Both the position numbers and the translations under genes were made by a program. Positions 7,790-16,902 of a stretch of DNA of 45,153 bases are shown piece by piece (positions within the stretch are counted from its first letter, which is position 1; each line of letters starts with the position of its first letter). Location: contig JALGTU010000004.1 of assembly GCA_029821195.1 (NCBI GenBank), forward strand, positions 1 through 45,153. The letters run 5' to 3'. The notes below the pieces were generated by a model that ran no database searches, was not told where the DNA came from, and saw only the letters and a program-made list of their open reading frames with translations. The stretch is from Candidatus Zipacnadia bacterium. GTDB taxonomy: Bacteria; Armatimonadota; Zipacnadia; Zipacnadales; Zipacnadaceae.

Positions 7790-10441
7790 CTATTCATAGC
7801 CCAGAATACGCCTTCTCATCTGCTTAACCTGACGCATACGCTCTTCATCGGGCTTCTCCTCTTCATCCAGGTAGTTGATCAGCCGCCTTGCCTGCATGCT
7901 GCCGCTGGCTTCCAGTGCCGCCACGCACCATAATCGGTGCTCACGATCCTCGCTCGCCCCTCGGGCCGACAACATTGGCTCTGTCGCGGGCTCGCCGATG
8001 ATCGCCAGAATGGCGGCTGCCCATGGCTTTAGCTCGTCGGGGTAGGTGCCCAGGCCCTCGATAAGCTCGGCGACCGGCAGCCCTTTCATCGTCGTCAAGG
8101 CTCGGGCCACCTGCTCGCGCAGCATATCGTCCTGCACCTCTTTCAATACCTTTATCAGCAACCGGGCCGCACGGCCTAGTTCCGCCCGGTCCGCCTCCCC
8201 GGCGCTCTGGGCGGTCCTGAGCCCAATCTGCGCCACGGAGGAGGCAGCCCCGGCCACAAACTCCGAATCGGGCGTGAGCATCGCCTCGAGCACCCCGACC
8301 GAAGCGGGCGTGCCCACTGCGCCCAGATTACTCACCGCCGCCTGCCTGAGCTCGAGGTCCTCGCTGGGGTCTTCGATGATCGCAGTCAGCACCTTAACGA
8401 TCTTGCCAGACTCAGCCGCTTCAGCGGCACTGCCGATTACCTGGGACAAGAGCCGATTCGCCGCCGGTGAGACATGATAAGCCAGAATTACTGCCGCACG
8501 CCGCTGGGCGTTGTCATCCCCCTCGTTGAGTACCTTGTTAAGCAGATCGGTGACCTCGTCGAGCTGCCAGCCTTTGAGCAAGGCTGTAGCGACGTCCCGC
8601 ACAGAGCTATCCGCATCTTGCAGCGCGGCGACCAGCGTCTCGGTGCCCGCCGCGTCCCACAGGTCGTTGATCGCCTTGAGCACGGCAGCACGCACCTGAG
8701 GCTCGGAGGCATCAGCAGCGGCGGTCAGCGCATCGGTAGCTGCTGGCGAGCGCGTGTAACCAAGTGCCCGCACCGCCGCCGCCCGCGTCGCAGAGGATTC
8801 GGTCGGATTATTGACTATACGCGTGGTCGGCCCAATGACGTCGGGACCGATCTTGCCCAGCGTCACTGCTGCCCAGTGACGGATCTCACCGCTCGATGAG
8901 CGCAAGGCCCCCAGCAGCGACTCAATGGCCGGGCCGCCGATATCTGCCAGGGCTTGCTGGGCCATGAACCTGCTGCGGATATCGGGGGCGCCCAGCTTAG
9001 TTATCAGCGGTGCCACGGCCTTCTCCCCGATTCGGGCCAGCGCCGCTCGCACCTCGTGATAGACCTGCCAGGCAGGGTCGTCCAGCGCGGCAAGCAGACT
9101 GCTCACTACTGCCGGCGTGGCCATCGGCACCAGGGTATCAACAGTCATATCGGCGAGCGTCTCTGCCGCCAGCCGCCGGATAACCTCATCGGAATCACTG
9201 AGGCATGCCGCTAGCGGCGCGACCGCCTGGCGGCCACCGATACCGGCCAGAATCTCCGCGGCCAGTTCGCGGACTTCCGTGCTGCTGGAACTAAGCGCCG
9301 GAGCCAGGGCAGCGATGGCCGGCGGCCCCAGGCGCCGAATTGCCAACTGTAACTCGGTAACGGCACCAGCACGATTAGTCAAGAGGGTCTCGACCAGAGT
9401 TGATGCGATCTGAGTAGCGCCAATCTGGCCCAGTGCGGCAGCCGCCGCCGCTTTCACTTCGGAACGCCGGTCGGCCAGGTGAGCGACCAGGGCGCTGACA
9501 ATGTTTGGCTGATTGCCGGCAGCGAACAGGCGGCCCAGCGACAGCGCCGCTTGCCGGCGCACCCGCCAGTCTGGGTCATTGCGCAGCCGGTCAACCAGCG
9601 GAGCCACTGCCGTCTGCGCATCCTCCAGAGCAATAGGCGTGACTAGCTGGATCGGCTCAGCCACAGCAGGATGCTCATAAAACTTGGCGGTCTGGTCAAT
9701 AACGTCGCCGACCAGCCGCGCAGCAGTCTCACGCACTGGGGGCTCCTGGTGAGTAAGCAACTCCGCCATCACCGGGCCCATGCTGGTAACCTTCATCGCC
9801 TTGAGTGCGCCGTACGCTGTGTCCTGCTCCCGTACGAACTCGGCAGCCGATTGATCCGGCCCCGGCGCGGTCTTCTTGAGGACCTGAATAAGTGGATCAA
9901 CCGCCGGCTCGCCCATGCCGGCCAACGCTCCCAGCACGCCGGCCCGCGCGTCGTCATCGTAGACATCCAGCATGCCCAGCAGCGTGGGCAGGGCCGGGGG
10001 ACCGATCTTAGCCAGTACCCCCGGAGCCACCCCGCGAACTGCCTTCTCTTTGTGGTACAGAATCGCCACCATCGGCCCGATCGCTTGCTCACCCATCATT
10101 ATCAGGTAATCTTTAGCCGCAGCCGCGACCGGCTGGTCGAGCAAGGGCACAACCACAGCCAGCTCTTGTAAAGCCTGGGGGGTGCCAATCTGGGCCACGG
10201 CGGCCACCGCCCGGTCCTGGACCCACCGCGACTGGCCTTCTAAAGCGTCCGCCAGCTTATGCGAGTTGACCAATCCCCGGACAGTCGCCGCCCGCTCGGC
10301 GGGCGTGCCGCGCTCCAGTTTAGTGATCGCACGATTCAGGGCTGTACGCCGTTGGGCAGCGACTATTACCAGAATCGCTATCAGCCCAATTACTATAACC
10401 CAGGTAATCTGACGCCTGGTATTATCTTCCACCGCGGTCAA
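7790..10441 (-). CDS. Large membrane-anchored HEAT-repeat protein (883 aa)
   Basis: N-terminal TM ITWVIVIGLIAILVIVAAQ then many repeats such as RRQAALSLGRLFAAGNQPNIVSALVAHLADRRSEVKAAAAAALGQIG; GTG at 10432 with AAAGGAG SD is a likely start. Confidence 0.88.
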   Translation of the reverse strand: MTAVEDNTRRQITWVIVIGLIAILVIVAAQRRTALNRAITKLERGTPAERAATVRGLVNSHKLADALEGQSRWVQDRAVAAVAQIGTPQALQELAVVVPLLDQPVAAAAKDYLIMMGEQAIGPMVAILYHKEKAVRGVAPGVLAKIGPPALPTLLGMLDVYDDDARAGVLGALAGMGEPAVDPLIQVLKKTAPGPDQSAAEFVREQDTAYGALKAMKVTSMGPVMAELLTHQEPPVRETAARLVGDVIDQTAKFYEHPAVAEPIQLVTPIALEDAQTAVAPLVDRLRNDPDWRVRRQAALSLGRLFAAGNQPNIVSALVAHLADRRSEVKAAAAAALGQIGATQIASTLVETLLTNRAGAVTELQLAIRRLGPPAIAALAPALSSSSTEVRELAAEILAGIGGRQAVAPLAACLSDSDEVIRRLAAETLADMTVDTLVPMATPAVVSSLLAALDDPAWQVYHEVRAALARIGEKAVAPLITKLGAPDIRSRFMAQQALADIGGPAIESLLGALRSSSGEIRHWAAVTLGKIGPDVIGPTTRIVNNPTESSATRAAAVRALGYTRSPAATDALTAAADASEPQVRAAVLKAINDLWDAAGTETLVAALQDADSSVRDVATALLKGWQLDEVTDLLNKVLNEGDDNAQRRAAVILAYHVSPAANRLLSQVIGSAAEAAESGKIVKVLTAIIEDPSEDLELRQAAVSNLGAVGTPASVGVLEAMLTPDSEFVAGAASSVAQIGLRTAQSAGEADRAELGRAARLLIKVLKEVQDDMLREQVARALTTMKGLPVAELIEGLGTYPDELKPWAAAILAIIGEPATEPMLSARGASEDREHRLWCVAALEASGSMQARRLINYLDEEEKPDEERMRQVKQMRRRILGYE

Positions 10442-10515
10442 CTCCTTTGGCTAATCAAGACGATGGGACTATTGCGCTGCGCTGTCCGCATCATCTAGCC
10501 CTAATCACTGGTTAG

Positions 10516-10546
10516 ATTATACCATATTCGCCGACTGTTTTGTCTA
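10516..10546 (-). promoter_or_regulatory. Putative extended -10 promoter for the HEAT-repeat operon (TAGACA-19-TATAAT with TGG upstream)
   Basis: Minus strand TAGACAAAACAGTCGGCGAATATGGTATAAT; perfect -10 plus TGN. Confidence 0.5.
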
Positions 10547-10591
10547 TTCCTCCGTCGCCCGCAGACACCTTTTTGTTGCTATCCTTTCTTG

Positions 10592-11395
10592 TTATCCTCT
10601 TTGCCACGGCACCGGACAGCGATGAAAGACCACCTTGAGGCCGGGGAAATGCTGGGCTAACTGCTGGGCGAAGCGCGCCAGTCCGAAGTTCTCGCTGCCC
10701 GCGTGGCTGGTCTCGATGAGCGGCACGTCCGCGTCCAGGCAATAGAACATCGCGTACTCATCGCTCTCGCCCGCGATCAGGACATCGGCGCCGTACCCCA
10801 GCAAGCCTTCGATGAAGTCCACATTGACGGACAGCCCCAGGCCGCCCCAGGGCAACCCGACGCGGCTGACCACTCGTTGACTATCCCCGGTCACCCGCAC
10901 GCAGTCCATACCCAGCGCCGCCTTGGCCTGGGTCACGAGCTCTGCCACCGGCCGCGGCGCAATATCATAGATGCGGTAGAACCCCTCGCTTACCGCGGGC
11001 TGACCCAGGCCCAACTCCGCCGCGAAGTCGTCCAGTATGCAGTAGTGGTCGAGCATCCCGTGGGCGCGATAGACGGTTATCCCCGCGGCGGCCAGCGCAG
11101 TGACCCGCCGCCGGTTAACCGTCCAGGTCATATACTTCTCCAGCCCGGGGGCGAACGCAGCATAGGGATAGTGCATTTCCTCGTGGCAGATGACCATATT
11201 GCAGCCCTGCTGGGCCGCGTCCTCGATCGCCGCCAGCGTGCTCATCCAGCAGATCAGCACGCCGGTCAGTGGCGCCTGCGGATCGCCGAACTTGAACCCT
11301 TCGTCACTTCTGGGTTCTGCACCCAGACCCTCGATGAACCCGGCGATATTGCTGGCGATTACCAGGCTGTTGTCTTGGTCACCACTCCGTTGCAT
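10592..11395 (-). CDS. Nif3-like dinuclear metal center protein
   Basis: KFGDPQAPLTGVLICWM; MVICHEEMHYPY; ETSHAGSENFGLARFAQQLAQHFPGLKVVF; ATG at 11395 preceded by GAGGAAG (the ORF track extends to GTG at 11476). Confidence 0.8.
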   Translation of the reverse strand: MQRSGDQDNSLVIASNIAGFIEGLGAEPRSDEGFKFGDPQAPLTGVLICWMSTLAAIEDAAQQGCNMVICHEEMHYPYAAFAPGLEKYMTWTVNRRRVTALAAAGITVYRAHGMLDHYCILDDFAAELGLGQPAVSEGFYRIYDIAPRPVAELVTQAKAALGMDCVRVTGDSQRVVSRVGLPWGGLGLSVNVDFIEGLLGYGADVLIAGESDEYAMFYCLDADVPLIETSHAGSENFGLARFAQQLAQHFPGLKVVFHRCPVPWQRG

Positions 11396-11511
11396 AGCTT
11401 CCTCAGCTCCATCAGCATTTATGTGGGCGCCGCTAGCCCGGCCGAGAATACCTTTCGCGACTTCTTCCCCTAACACCTGCCTGCGCGGACAGCTATAGGA
11501 CAGGTGGACTT

Positions 11512-11682
11512 TACGTAGCGGTAGACACGAGCGATGATTGTGTGGAATGGGCAGTACATACCGGCGACATCGGTCGCCCTACCACATTCCCCTGGGGGGT
11601 CTATCTGGACTCGGGCGGCACCAGCGGACTGGCTAAGCTGCTCCATGAACTGATGACAAGACTCAAAGCGCCCGTCGCGTGA
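11512..11682 (+). pseudogene. Coding-like open segment without an obvious start (TGGLYVAVDTSDDCVEWAVHTGDIGRPTTFPWGVYLDSGGTSGLAKLLHELMTRLKAPVA*)
   Basis: Open frame with coding-like composition ending at TGA inside a terminator-like hairpin; absent from the ORF track; only in-frame candidate start is a GTG at 11542. Confidence 0.3.
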
Positions 11683-11700
11683 CGGGCGCTTTGTTCTCTG
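11664..11700 (+). terminator. Terminator-like hairpin CAAAGCGCCCGTC-GCGT-GACGGGCGCTTTG followed by TTCTCTG
   Basis: 13 bp perfect stem, 4 nt loop; only a weak T-rich tail. Confidence 0.65.
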
Positions 11701-11738
11701 TGAGGTGTTCTGCCAACAAGTCGGGGTCGTTCAAGCTA

Positions 11739-12629
11739 CTACTGCATCTCCTCGGGGAAGATCGGATTGCTCCAGGCCTTGCGGCCCTCACTATCAATTA
11801 TCTCTACCCGGAATGGCAGTTCCGGGGAAGGTAGGGGGAGCCGGGCTTGCTCAAAGGGCGGCGCCTGCTGGAGCCGGTCAGTAGTCCGGCCAAGCCCAGG
11901 GGCAGGCTGAATCACCGCTATCTGGCGCGCTGGCGAGCAATGCACTATGACCTCCTCCCTCTCAATGGTTATATCATATATCTCTGGACCGTGGGATGCA
12001 TAGAAGTGGCCGCGGGCCAGCGCCGCCAGGATTGCTGCCGGACTGTTCTCGGTTGACTTAACCATCACCAATGCCTGGGCATACTCCTCGGGGCGGTGGG
12101 CATCATCTACAGCAAAACCCCACAGCTGCTGGCCATGTGCCAGTAAAATATCCCAGACGAAATTCGAATGTCCCCTGGCAATGCTGAACTGGCAGGTCGT
12201 GTTGTAGACTTCGATTCCCACGTGCCCCTGCACAGCGAGTAGCTCTGTAGGGGTCACCAGCGACCAATACGGATGGGCTACAAAGCACAGCTCGCACTGC
12301 GCGGCGATGGCTGCAACCAGTTCGGCATAGCTGGATTCATCCGGCACTTCTGGAACCGTGGCCAGGCCCAGCGCCAACACGTGTATTTGCTGCCCCAGAG
12401 AGCCGGTGCCGCCGTTTATCTCAGAGCCGCTAATGAGCGTCAGGCCTTGTGGGTCGAGTCCGTCATAGTCCACTACAGCGTTGTGGTCGGTCAGCGCCAG
12501 GAAGTCATAACCTCCCTGGGCATAAGCCGCGATCGCCTCCTGCGGAGTTAGCCTGCCGTCTGATACCGTAGTATGAGTATGCAGGTTGCCTTTGTACCAG
12601 TTCCCGTCAATCCTAAAGGGATTCGGCAC
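11739..12629 (-). CDS. PHP domain-containing phosphoesterase
   Basis: GNLHTHTTVSDGRLTPQEAIAAYAQGGYDFLALTDHNAV; SGSEING; FVAHPYW. Confidence 0.9.
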   Translation of the reverse strand: MPNPFRIDGNWYKGNLHTHTTVSDGRLTPQEAIAAYAQGGYDFLALTDHNAVVDYDGLDPQGLTLISGSEINGGTGSLGQQIHVLALGLATVPEVPDESSYAELVAAIAAQCELCFVAHPYWSLVTPTELLAVQGHVGIEVYNTTCQFSIARGHSNFVWDILLAHGQQLWGFAVDDAHRPEEYAQALVMVKSTENSPAAILAALARGHFYASHGPEIYDITIEREEVIVHCSPARQIAVIQPAPGLGRTTDRLQQAPPFEQARLPLPSPELPFRVEIIDSEGRKAWSNPIFPEEMQ

Positions 12630-12665
12630 TGTGCGTCGCCTCCTGTAAAACAGAATAGTTGGGTG

Positions 12666-13541
12666 CTATTTGCTGATTGAGATCAGAAATGCTCCGACGA
12701 AGATAATCGCTGCCCCCAGGACGCGGCTGGGGCCGTGTTTCTCCTTGAGCAGCGTTGCGCCCATTATCGCGCCCAGCACGATGCTGATCTGGCGGAAGGC
12801 CAGGATGTAGCTGACCTTGCTCAGTTCCATAGCGGCCAGGACCGCCGCATAGCCGGTGAAATCAAACAGACCCATCACCGGTAAGCGCCGCCAATTGGCA
12901 CGCGCCTCCTGCTTGATGTCGGCCCAGCGGTTGGTCCGCAGTACGTAGGGAGTTAGCCCCAGCCAGGTCGGTACGAACATCAGGAACAGGAAGTTAATCG
13001 CGGTCATCTCGGGCGCGTCCATCGCCGCCTTGTCAATGACCGAGAATATTGCAATGAGCAGAGCAGTGGCCAACGCGGCCCACAGCCCGGGGCCAACGCA
13101 CTCCCGGGACAGTACGCAGTTCGATAGTTTCAACGGGCCCATGTTCAGGACATATATCCCGACCATGATAACGGCAATCGCCAGGCCGGCCAGAGGGGAG
13201 ATCGTCTCGCCCAGAAACAGATACGCGCCGAACGGTACCAGCACTATCCCGGTACGCGACAGCGGATAGCCCAGGGACAAGTCACTGAGCTTGTAGGTCG
13301 CCGCGAGGGTGATGTAGTAGCCGGACTTGGTCAGTCCCGAGGCGAGCACCAGGGCGGCAAGCGGGGCAGTTAGGACGAGCGATCGGGAGGTATAGCAGAA
13401 GACAGGTAGATACAGCAGGATGCCGAGCCCCGTCATCAACCACATACCTACCAGCGGGCGCTTGAAGTTCTGGACAAGATAGTTCCAGCCGGCATGGCAG
13501 ACGGCTGAGAACACAATTAGGGCGACGGCGCGTGGATCCAT
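12666..13541 (-). CDS. EamA/DMT superfamily transporter
   Basis: Multiple hydrophobic helices; internal repeat; VSYILAFRQISIVLGAIMGATLLKEKHGPSRVLGAAIIFVGAFLI. Confidence 0.85.
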   Translation of the reverse strand: MDPRAVALIVFSAVCHAGWNYLVQNFKRPLVGMWLMTGLGILLYLPVFCYTSRSLVLTAPLAALVLASGLTKSGYYITLAATYKLSDLSLGYPLSRTGIVLVPFGAYLFLGETISPLAGLAIAVIMVGIYVLNMGPLKLSNCVLSRECVGPGLWAALATALLIAIFSVIDKAAMDAPEMTAINFLFLMFVPTWLGLTPYVLRTNRWADIKQEARANWRRLPVMGLFDFTGYAAVLAAMELSKVSYILAFRQISIVLGAIMGATLLKEKHGPSRVLGAAIIFVGAFLISISK

Positions 13542-13690
13542 ACGATTGCTCCCGGCTTATGCTGGGCGGAAGGTAGCACAACCGCCCGGGGCCGTCAAGT
13601 GCCCCACGAAGGAGATTTACCCGGCGCCAGCGAATTATATTTTCGCGTGTGGTGCACACACATCGTCTGATAGACGAGGAGGGAGATACG

Positions 13691-14713
13691 ATGATCCGCA
13701 TTGGCGTAGTAGGCATGGGGTTTATGGGCCAGCAGCATTTCTCCATCTACGAGGGCATGGATAATGTTGAGGTAGTAGCGGTATGCGACAAGAACCCCAC
13801 CAAGGTCGCCGAAGCGGCTCCCAGCGTCGGCGGCAACATCGGCGAGGCCACCGAACTGGACCTCTCCGCGCAGGCCCGGTACGTCTGTTTGGAGGACATG
13901 CTTGAAAAAGAGGAGCTTGACTGCGTGGACGTCTGTGTGCCGACGTACCTGCACGCGGAGATGACAGTGGCGGCGCTCGAGGCCGGCTGCCACACCATCA
14001 GCGAGAAGCCGATGGGCCGCAGCCTGGAGGATTGTGACCGGATGATCGCGGCGGCCGAGGCCGCCGGTCGGATGCTGTTCATCGCCCAGTGCGTCCGCTT
14101 CTGGCCGGAGTACGAACTGCTGGCGGATATGATCAGCAGGGGCGGGCTGGGTCGGCTGGCATCAGTGAAGTTCACCCGCCAGTCACCGCCAGCGACCTGG
14201 GCCGAGGACGGCTGGCTCCTTGATCCCAGGCTTAGCGGCGGGGCGATGCTCGACCTCCACATCCATGACGTTGATTTCATTCTGTCCGTGTTCGGAAAGC
14301 CGTCCGCCGTGCTCGCCCGCGCCAGCAATCTTTTCAGCACTGGCGAGAAGGTGGATCACATCATCACCAGCTACCTGTACGACGACTTCATCTGCGTGGC
14401 CGAAGGCGGCTGGGCGATGCCGGGCGCGTTTCCCTTCGAGATGGGCTTCCAGGCACTCGGCGAGCAGGGCCTGCTGGATTTCTCGCTCGCCAACGACCCG
14501 ATGCTCACTTTTTACCCGAGCGACGGTGAGCCGTACACACCCGAGGTCGCCGCCGGCACCGGCTACGAACGGGAACTGGCCTACTTCGTGCAGTGTATGG
14601 AGAACGACCAGCCACCCGAGCGCGTTACCCCGCAATCGGCGCGCGAGTCGGTGCAGGTGATAATGGCCGAGCAGCAGTCCGCCGAGACCGGCGAAGTCGT
14701 CCAGCTGGACTAG
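13691..14713 (+). CDS. Gfo/Idh/MocA family oxidoreductase
   Basis: MIRIGVVGMGFMGQQHFSIYEGMDNVEVVAVCDKNP; CVDVCVPTYLHAEMTVAALEAGCHTISEKPM; SD GGAGGGAG. Confidence 0.93.
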   Translation: MIRIGVVGMGFMGQQHFSIYEGMDNVEVVAVCDKNPTKVAEAAPSVGGNIGEATELDLSAQARYVCLEDMLEKEELDCVDVCVPTYLHAEMTVAALEAGCHTISEKPMGRSLEDCDRMIAAAEAAGRMLFIAQCVRFWPEYELLADMISRGGLGRLASVKFTRQSPPATWAEDGWLLDPRLSGGAMLDLHIHDVDFILSVFGKPSAVLARASNLFSTGEKVDHIITSYLYDDFICVAEGGWAMPGAFPFEMGFQALGEQGLLDFSLANDPMLTFYPSDGEPYTPEVAAGTGYERELAYFVQCMENDQPPERVTPQSARESVQVIMAEQQSAETGEVVQLD

Positions 14714-14935
14714 CCCGGATTATTCATGAAGACAAAAGGGATGAGCGTTCGAAAGACGTGCAGGTGTCCCTCAAAAGGCATTGACGGCAGTTCACAGTTC
14801 CTTGCGAGCAGCGAGACGATGCAACTATCAACTGCATTAGTCAACTTTCAAAGTTTTTGCCGGAAGGGTGTGGGAAACCGGCTTTTTTTGCTTAAAAAGC
14901 GGGTTTCCCACAAGCCGTTCATGAATAATCTGGAC
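14713..14935 (+). mobile_element. MITE-like element copy A (223 bp), TA-flanked, ~18 bp TIRs
   Basis: TA|GCCCGGATTATTCATGAA...TTCATGAATAATCTGGAC|TA; right ~96 bp ~94% identical to copy B; imperfect hairpin 14870-14911. Confidence 0.85.
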
Positions 14936-14965
14936 TAGACCAATATCTTCAGGAGGGAATGAGTC

Positions 14966-15835
14966 ATGCGCAAGAGTATAAGTGAGTGGTCGTTCCCCGC
15001 CGATATGCAGTTGAACGAGCGGATGGTCCTGGCCAAGGAGGCCGGCTTTGAGGGCATCGAGGTCGCGCTGACTGAGGACACCGATGGCTCCCAGCACAGC
15101 CTGGGCCTGCTGTGTCTGGATTCCTACGAGGAGGATGCGCCCCGGATCGTCGGGGCCGCCCGGCGCGCCGGAATTGAGATCTCGGGCGTCGCCACCGGCC
15201 TGTACTGGTCGTACTCCCTGACCGCCGACGACCCCGAAGAGCGCGCCAAGGCGATGGACGTCACCCGGGTACTCCTGCGCTCGGCCCACATGGTGGGCGT
15301 GGACGGCGTGTTGGTTATCCCCGGTAACGTCCACGCTACCTTCATCGCCGGCTGCCCCGTCGTGCCCTATGAAGTAGCCTACGCCCGGGCGCTGGTCGCT
15401 ATGCGGGAGACGGCGCCGCTGGCCGAGGAACTGGAAGTCTCGATGGGCCTGGAGTACGTCTGGAATATGTTCCTGCTCAGCCCCCTGGAGATGCTCCGGT
15501 TCATCGAGGAGGTCGGCAGCGAGCACGTCGGCTTCTGGATGGATGTCGGCAATATGATGCCCACCGGCTTCCCCGAGCAGTGGATCCGCCTGCTGGGTGA
15601 GCACCTCGTCCGGGTCCATTTCAAGGACTTCAAGCGCAGCGTGGGGACCATTGAGGGCTTCTGCGACCTGCTCGAGGGTGACGTCAACTGGCCGGCGGTC
15701 ATGGACGCGTTCGCGGAGGTCGGCTACGACGGCTGGGTGGCCGCCGAGATGATGCCGCCGTACCAGCACGCCCCCGAAGAGCTAGTTTTCGCCACCTCCC
15801 GCGCGATGGACCGGATATTGGCGATGGCGCCGTAG
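14966..15835 (+). CDS. Sugar phosphate isomerase/epimerase family (TIM barrel)
   Basis: MVLAKEAGFEGIEVALTED; VGFWMDVGNMMPTGFPEQWIRLLGEHLVRVHFKDFK; GWVAAEMMPP; SD GGAGG. Confidence 0.92.
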   Translation: MRKSISEWSFPADMQLNERMVLAKEAGFEGIEVALTEDTDGSQHSLGLLCLDSYEEDAPRIVGAARRAGIEISGVATGLYWSYSLTADDPEERAKAMDVTRVLLRSAHMVGVDGVLVIPGNVHATFIAGCPVVPYEVAYARALVAMRETAPLAEELEVSMGLEYVWNMFLLSPLEMLRFIEEVGSEHVGFWMDVGNMMPTGFPEQWIRLLGEHLVRVHFKDFKRSVGTIEGFCDLLEGDVNWPAVMDAFAEVGYDGWVAAEMMPPYQHAPEELVFATSRAMDRILAMAP

Positions 15836-15883
15836 TCGCAGAAAGGCCTGAGGGTGGGTGTAGCCAGCCTGCAGACCTCTGGC

Positions 15884-15941
15884 GCTGTGGGAGGGCCACC
15901 CTTGGCCCGACCATCGTCGTGGCAAGAATGCCACTCCTACC
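15884..15941. repeat. Hairpin repeats GTGGGAGGGCCACCCTTGGCCC and GTAGGAG-TGGCA-TTCT-TGCCA-CGAC
   Basis: Inverted repeats read directly; the second has compensatory stem changes versus other family members. Confidence 0.7.
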
Positions 15942-15958
15942 ACATAGAGGAAGGACGA

Positions 15959-16681
15959 ATGCCCACCATTCGCCTTAACAAGTTTCTGGCCGATGCCGGA
16001 ATATGCTCGCGGCGGAAAGCTGACGAGCATATTTCGTCGGGCGATGTCTACGTCAACGGCGAGCGGGCCACGTTGGGGATGAAGATTGACCCGGACAAGG
16101 ACGACGTCGTCTTTCGCCGCACGCCGGTTAGGCGACGCGCGGAGACACTTGTCTACTACGCCCTGTATAAGCCCAAAGGCGTGGTGTCAACGGCTGCCGA
16201 CGAGAAAGGGCGCACCACGGTCACCGACCTCGTCCCCCAACGACCCCGCGTTTACCCGGTCGGGCGGCTCGACCTGACCTCGGAAGGCCTCATCCTGCTG
16301 ACCAACGACGGCGAGCTGACCCACCAGCTCATGCACCCCAGCTTCGGGCACGAGAAGGAGTACGAAGTGGTGGTGCAGATTGCGGAGGGGATCAGCCCAA
16401 GAGAAGTCAAGCGAAGCTTCGAGGCAGGCTTGCAGATCGAAGGGAAGCTAATGCAGGCTGACCGGGTCGCGCTGCTGCATCGGAGTCCCAAGCGCGCCGA
16501 CATAGTGACTCTGCGGATGGTACTGCACACCGGCTACAATCGCCAGATCCGCCGCATGTGCGAAGCGCTGGGCCTGACCATCATCAACCTGCGTCGCATG
16601 AGAATCGGCAAGCTTGAGCTGAGCAAGCTTGCTCTGAAGCCGGGGAAATATCGCCGGGTCGAGAAAAGCGACATTGTCTAA
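15959..16681 (+). CDS. rluB: Pseudouridine synthase, RsuA/RluB family
   Basis: S4 domain MPTIRLNKFLADAGICSRRKADEHISSGDVYVNG; VYPVGRLDLTSEGLILLTNDGELTHQLMHP; GYNRQIRRMCEALG; SD AGGAAGG. Confidence 0.9.
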   Translation: MPTIRLNKFLADAGICSRRKADEHISSGDVYVNGERATLGMKIDPDKDDVVFRRTPVRRRAETLVYYALYKPKGVVSTAADEKGRTTVTDLVPQRPRVYPVGRLDLTSEGLILLTNDGELTHQLMHPSFGHEKEYEVVVQIAEGISPREVKRSFEAGLQIEGKLMQADRVALLHRSPKRADIVTLRMVLHTGYNRQIRRMCEALGLTIINLRRMRIGKLELSKLALKPGKYRRVEKSDIV

Positions 16682-16902
16682 TCCGGATAATTCATGAACG
16701 GCTTGTGGGAAACCCGCTTTTTAGGCAAAAAAAGCCGGTTTCCCACACCCTTCCGGCAAAAACTTGGAAAGTTGAGCAACGCCCGCGACAATTGCGTCGG
16801 GGCGTTGTTCACAGGAAACAGTGAATTGACGTGACGGGCTTCGACGGCTACTGCCACGCCTCCGACGCGCTCACTGCATCTATCTTCATGAATAATCCGG
16901 GC
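16681..16902 (-). mobile_element. MITE-like element copy B (222 bp), inverted relative to copy A, TA-flanked
   Basis: TA|ATCCGGATAATTCATGAA...TTCATGAATAATCCGGGC|TA; hairpin 16705-16746; first base completes the rluB TAA. Confidence 0.85.

Noticed and set aside
14593-14938. ORFs 14593..14784 + and 14726..14938 + (...FCRKGVGNRLFLLKKRVSHKPFMNNLD)
   Set aside because: They read through MITE copy A; the same peptide appears in copy B's ORF because of the shared repeat, and no SD or coding-like conservation is seen in the diverged centre
14870-16746. Element hairpin GTGGGAAACC...GGTTTCCCAC as an intrinsic terminator
   Set aside because: T-rich stretches lie inside stem and loop rather than after the stem on either strand, so canonical termination is not supported
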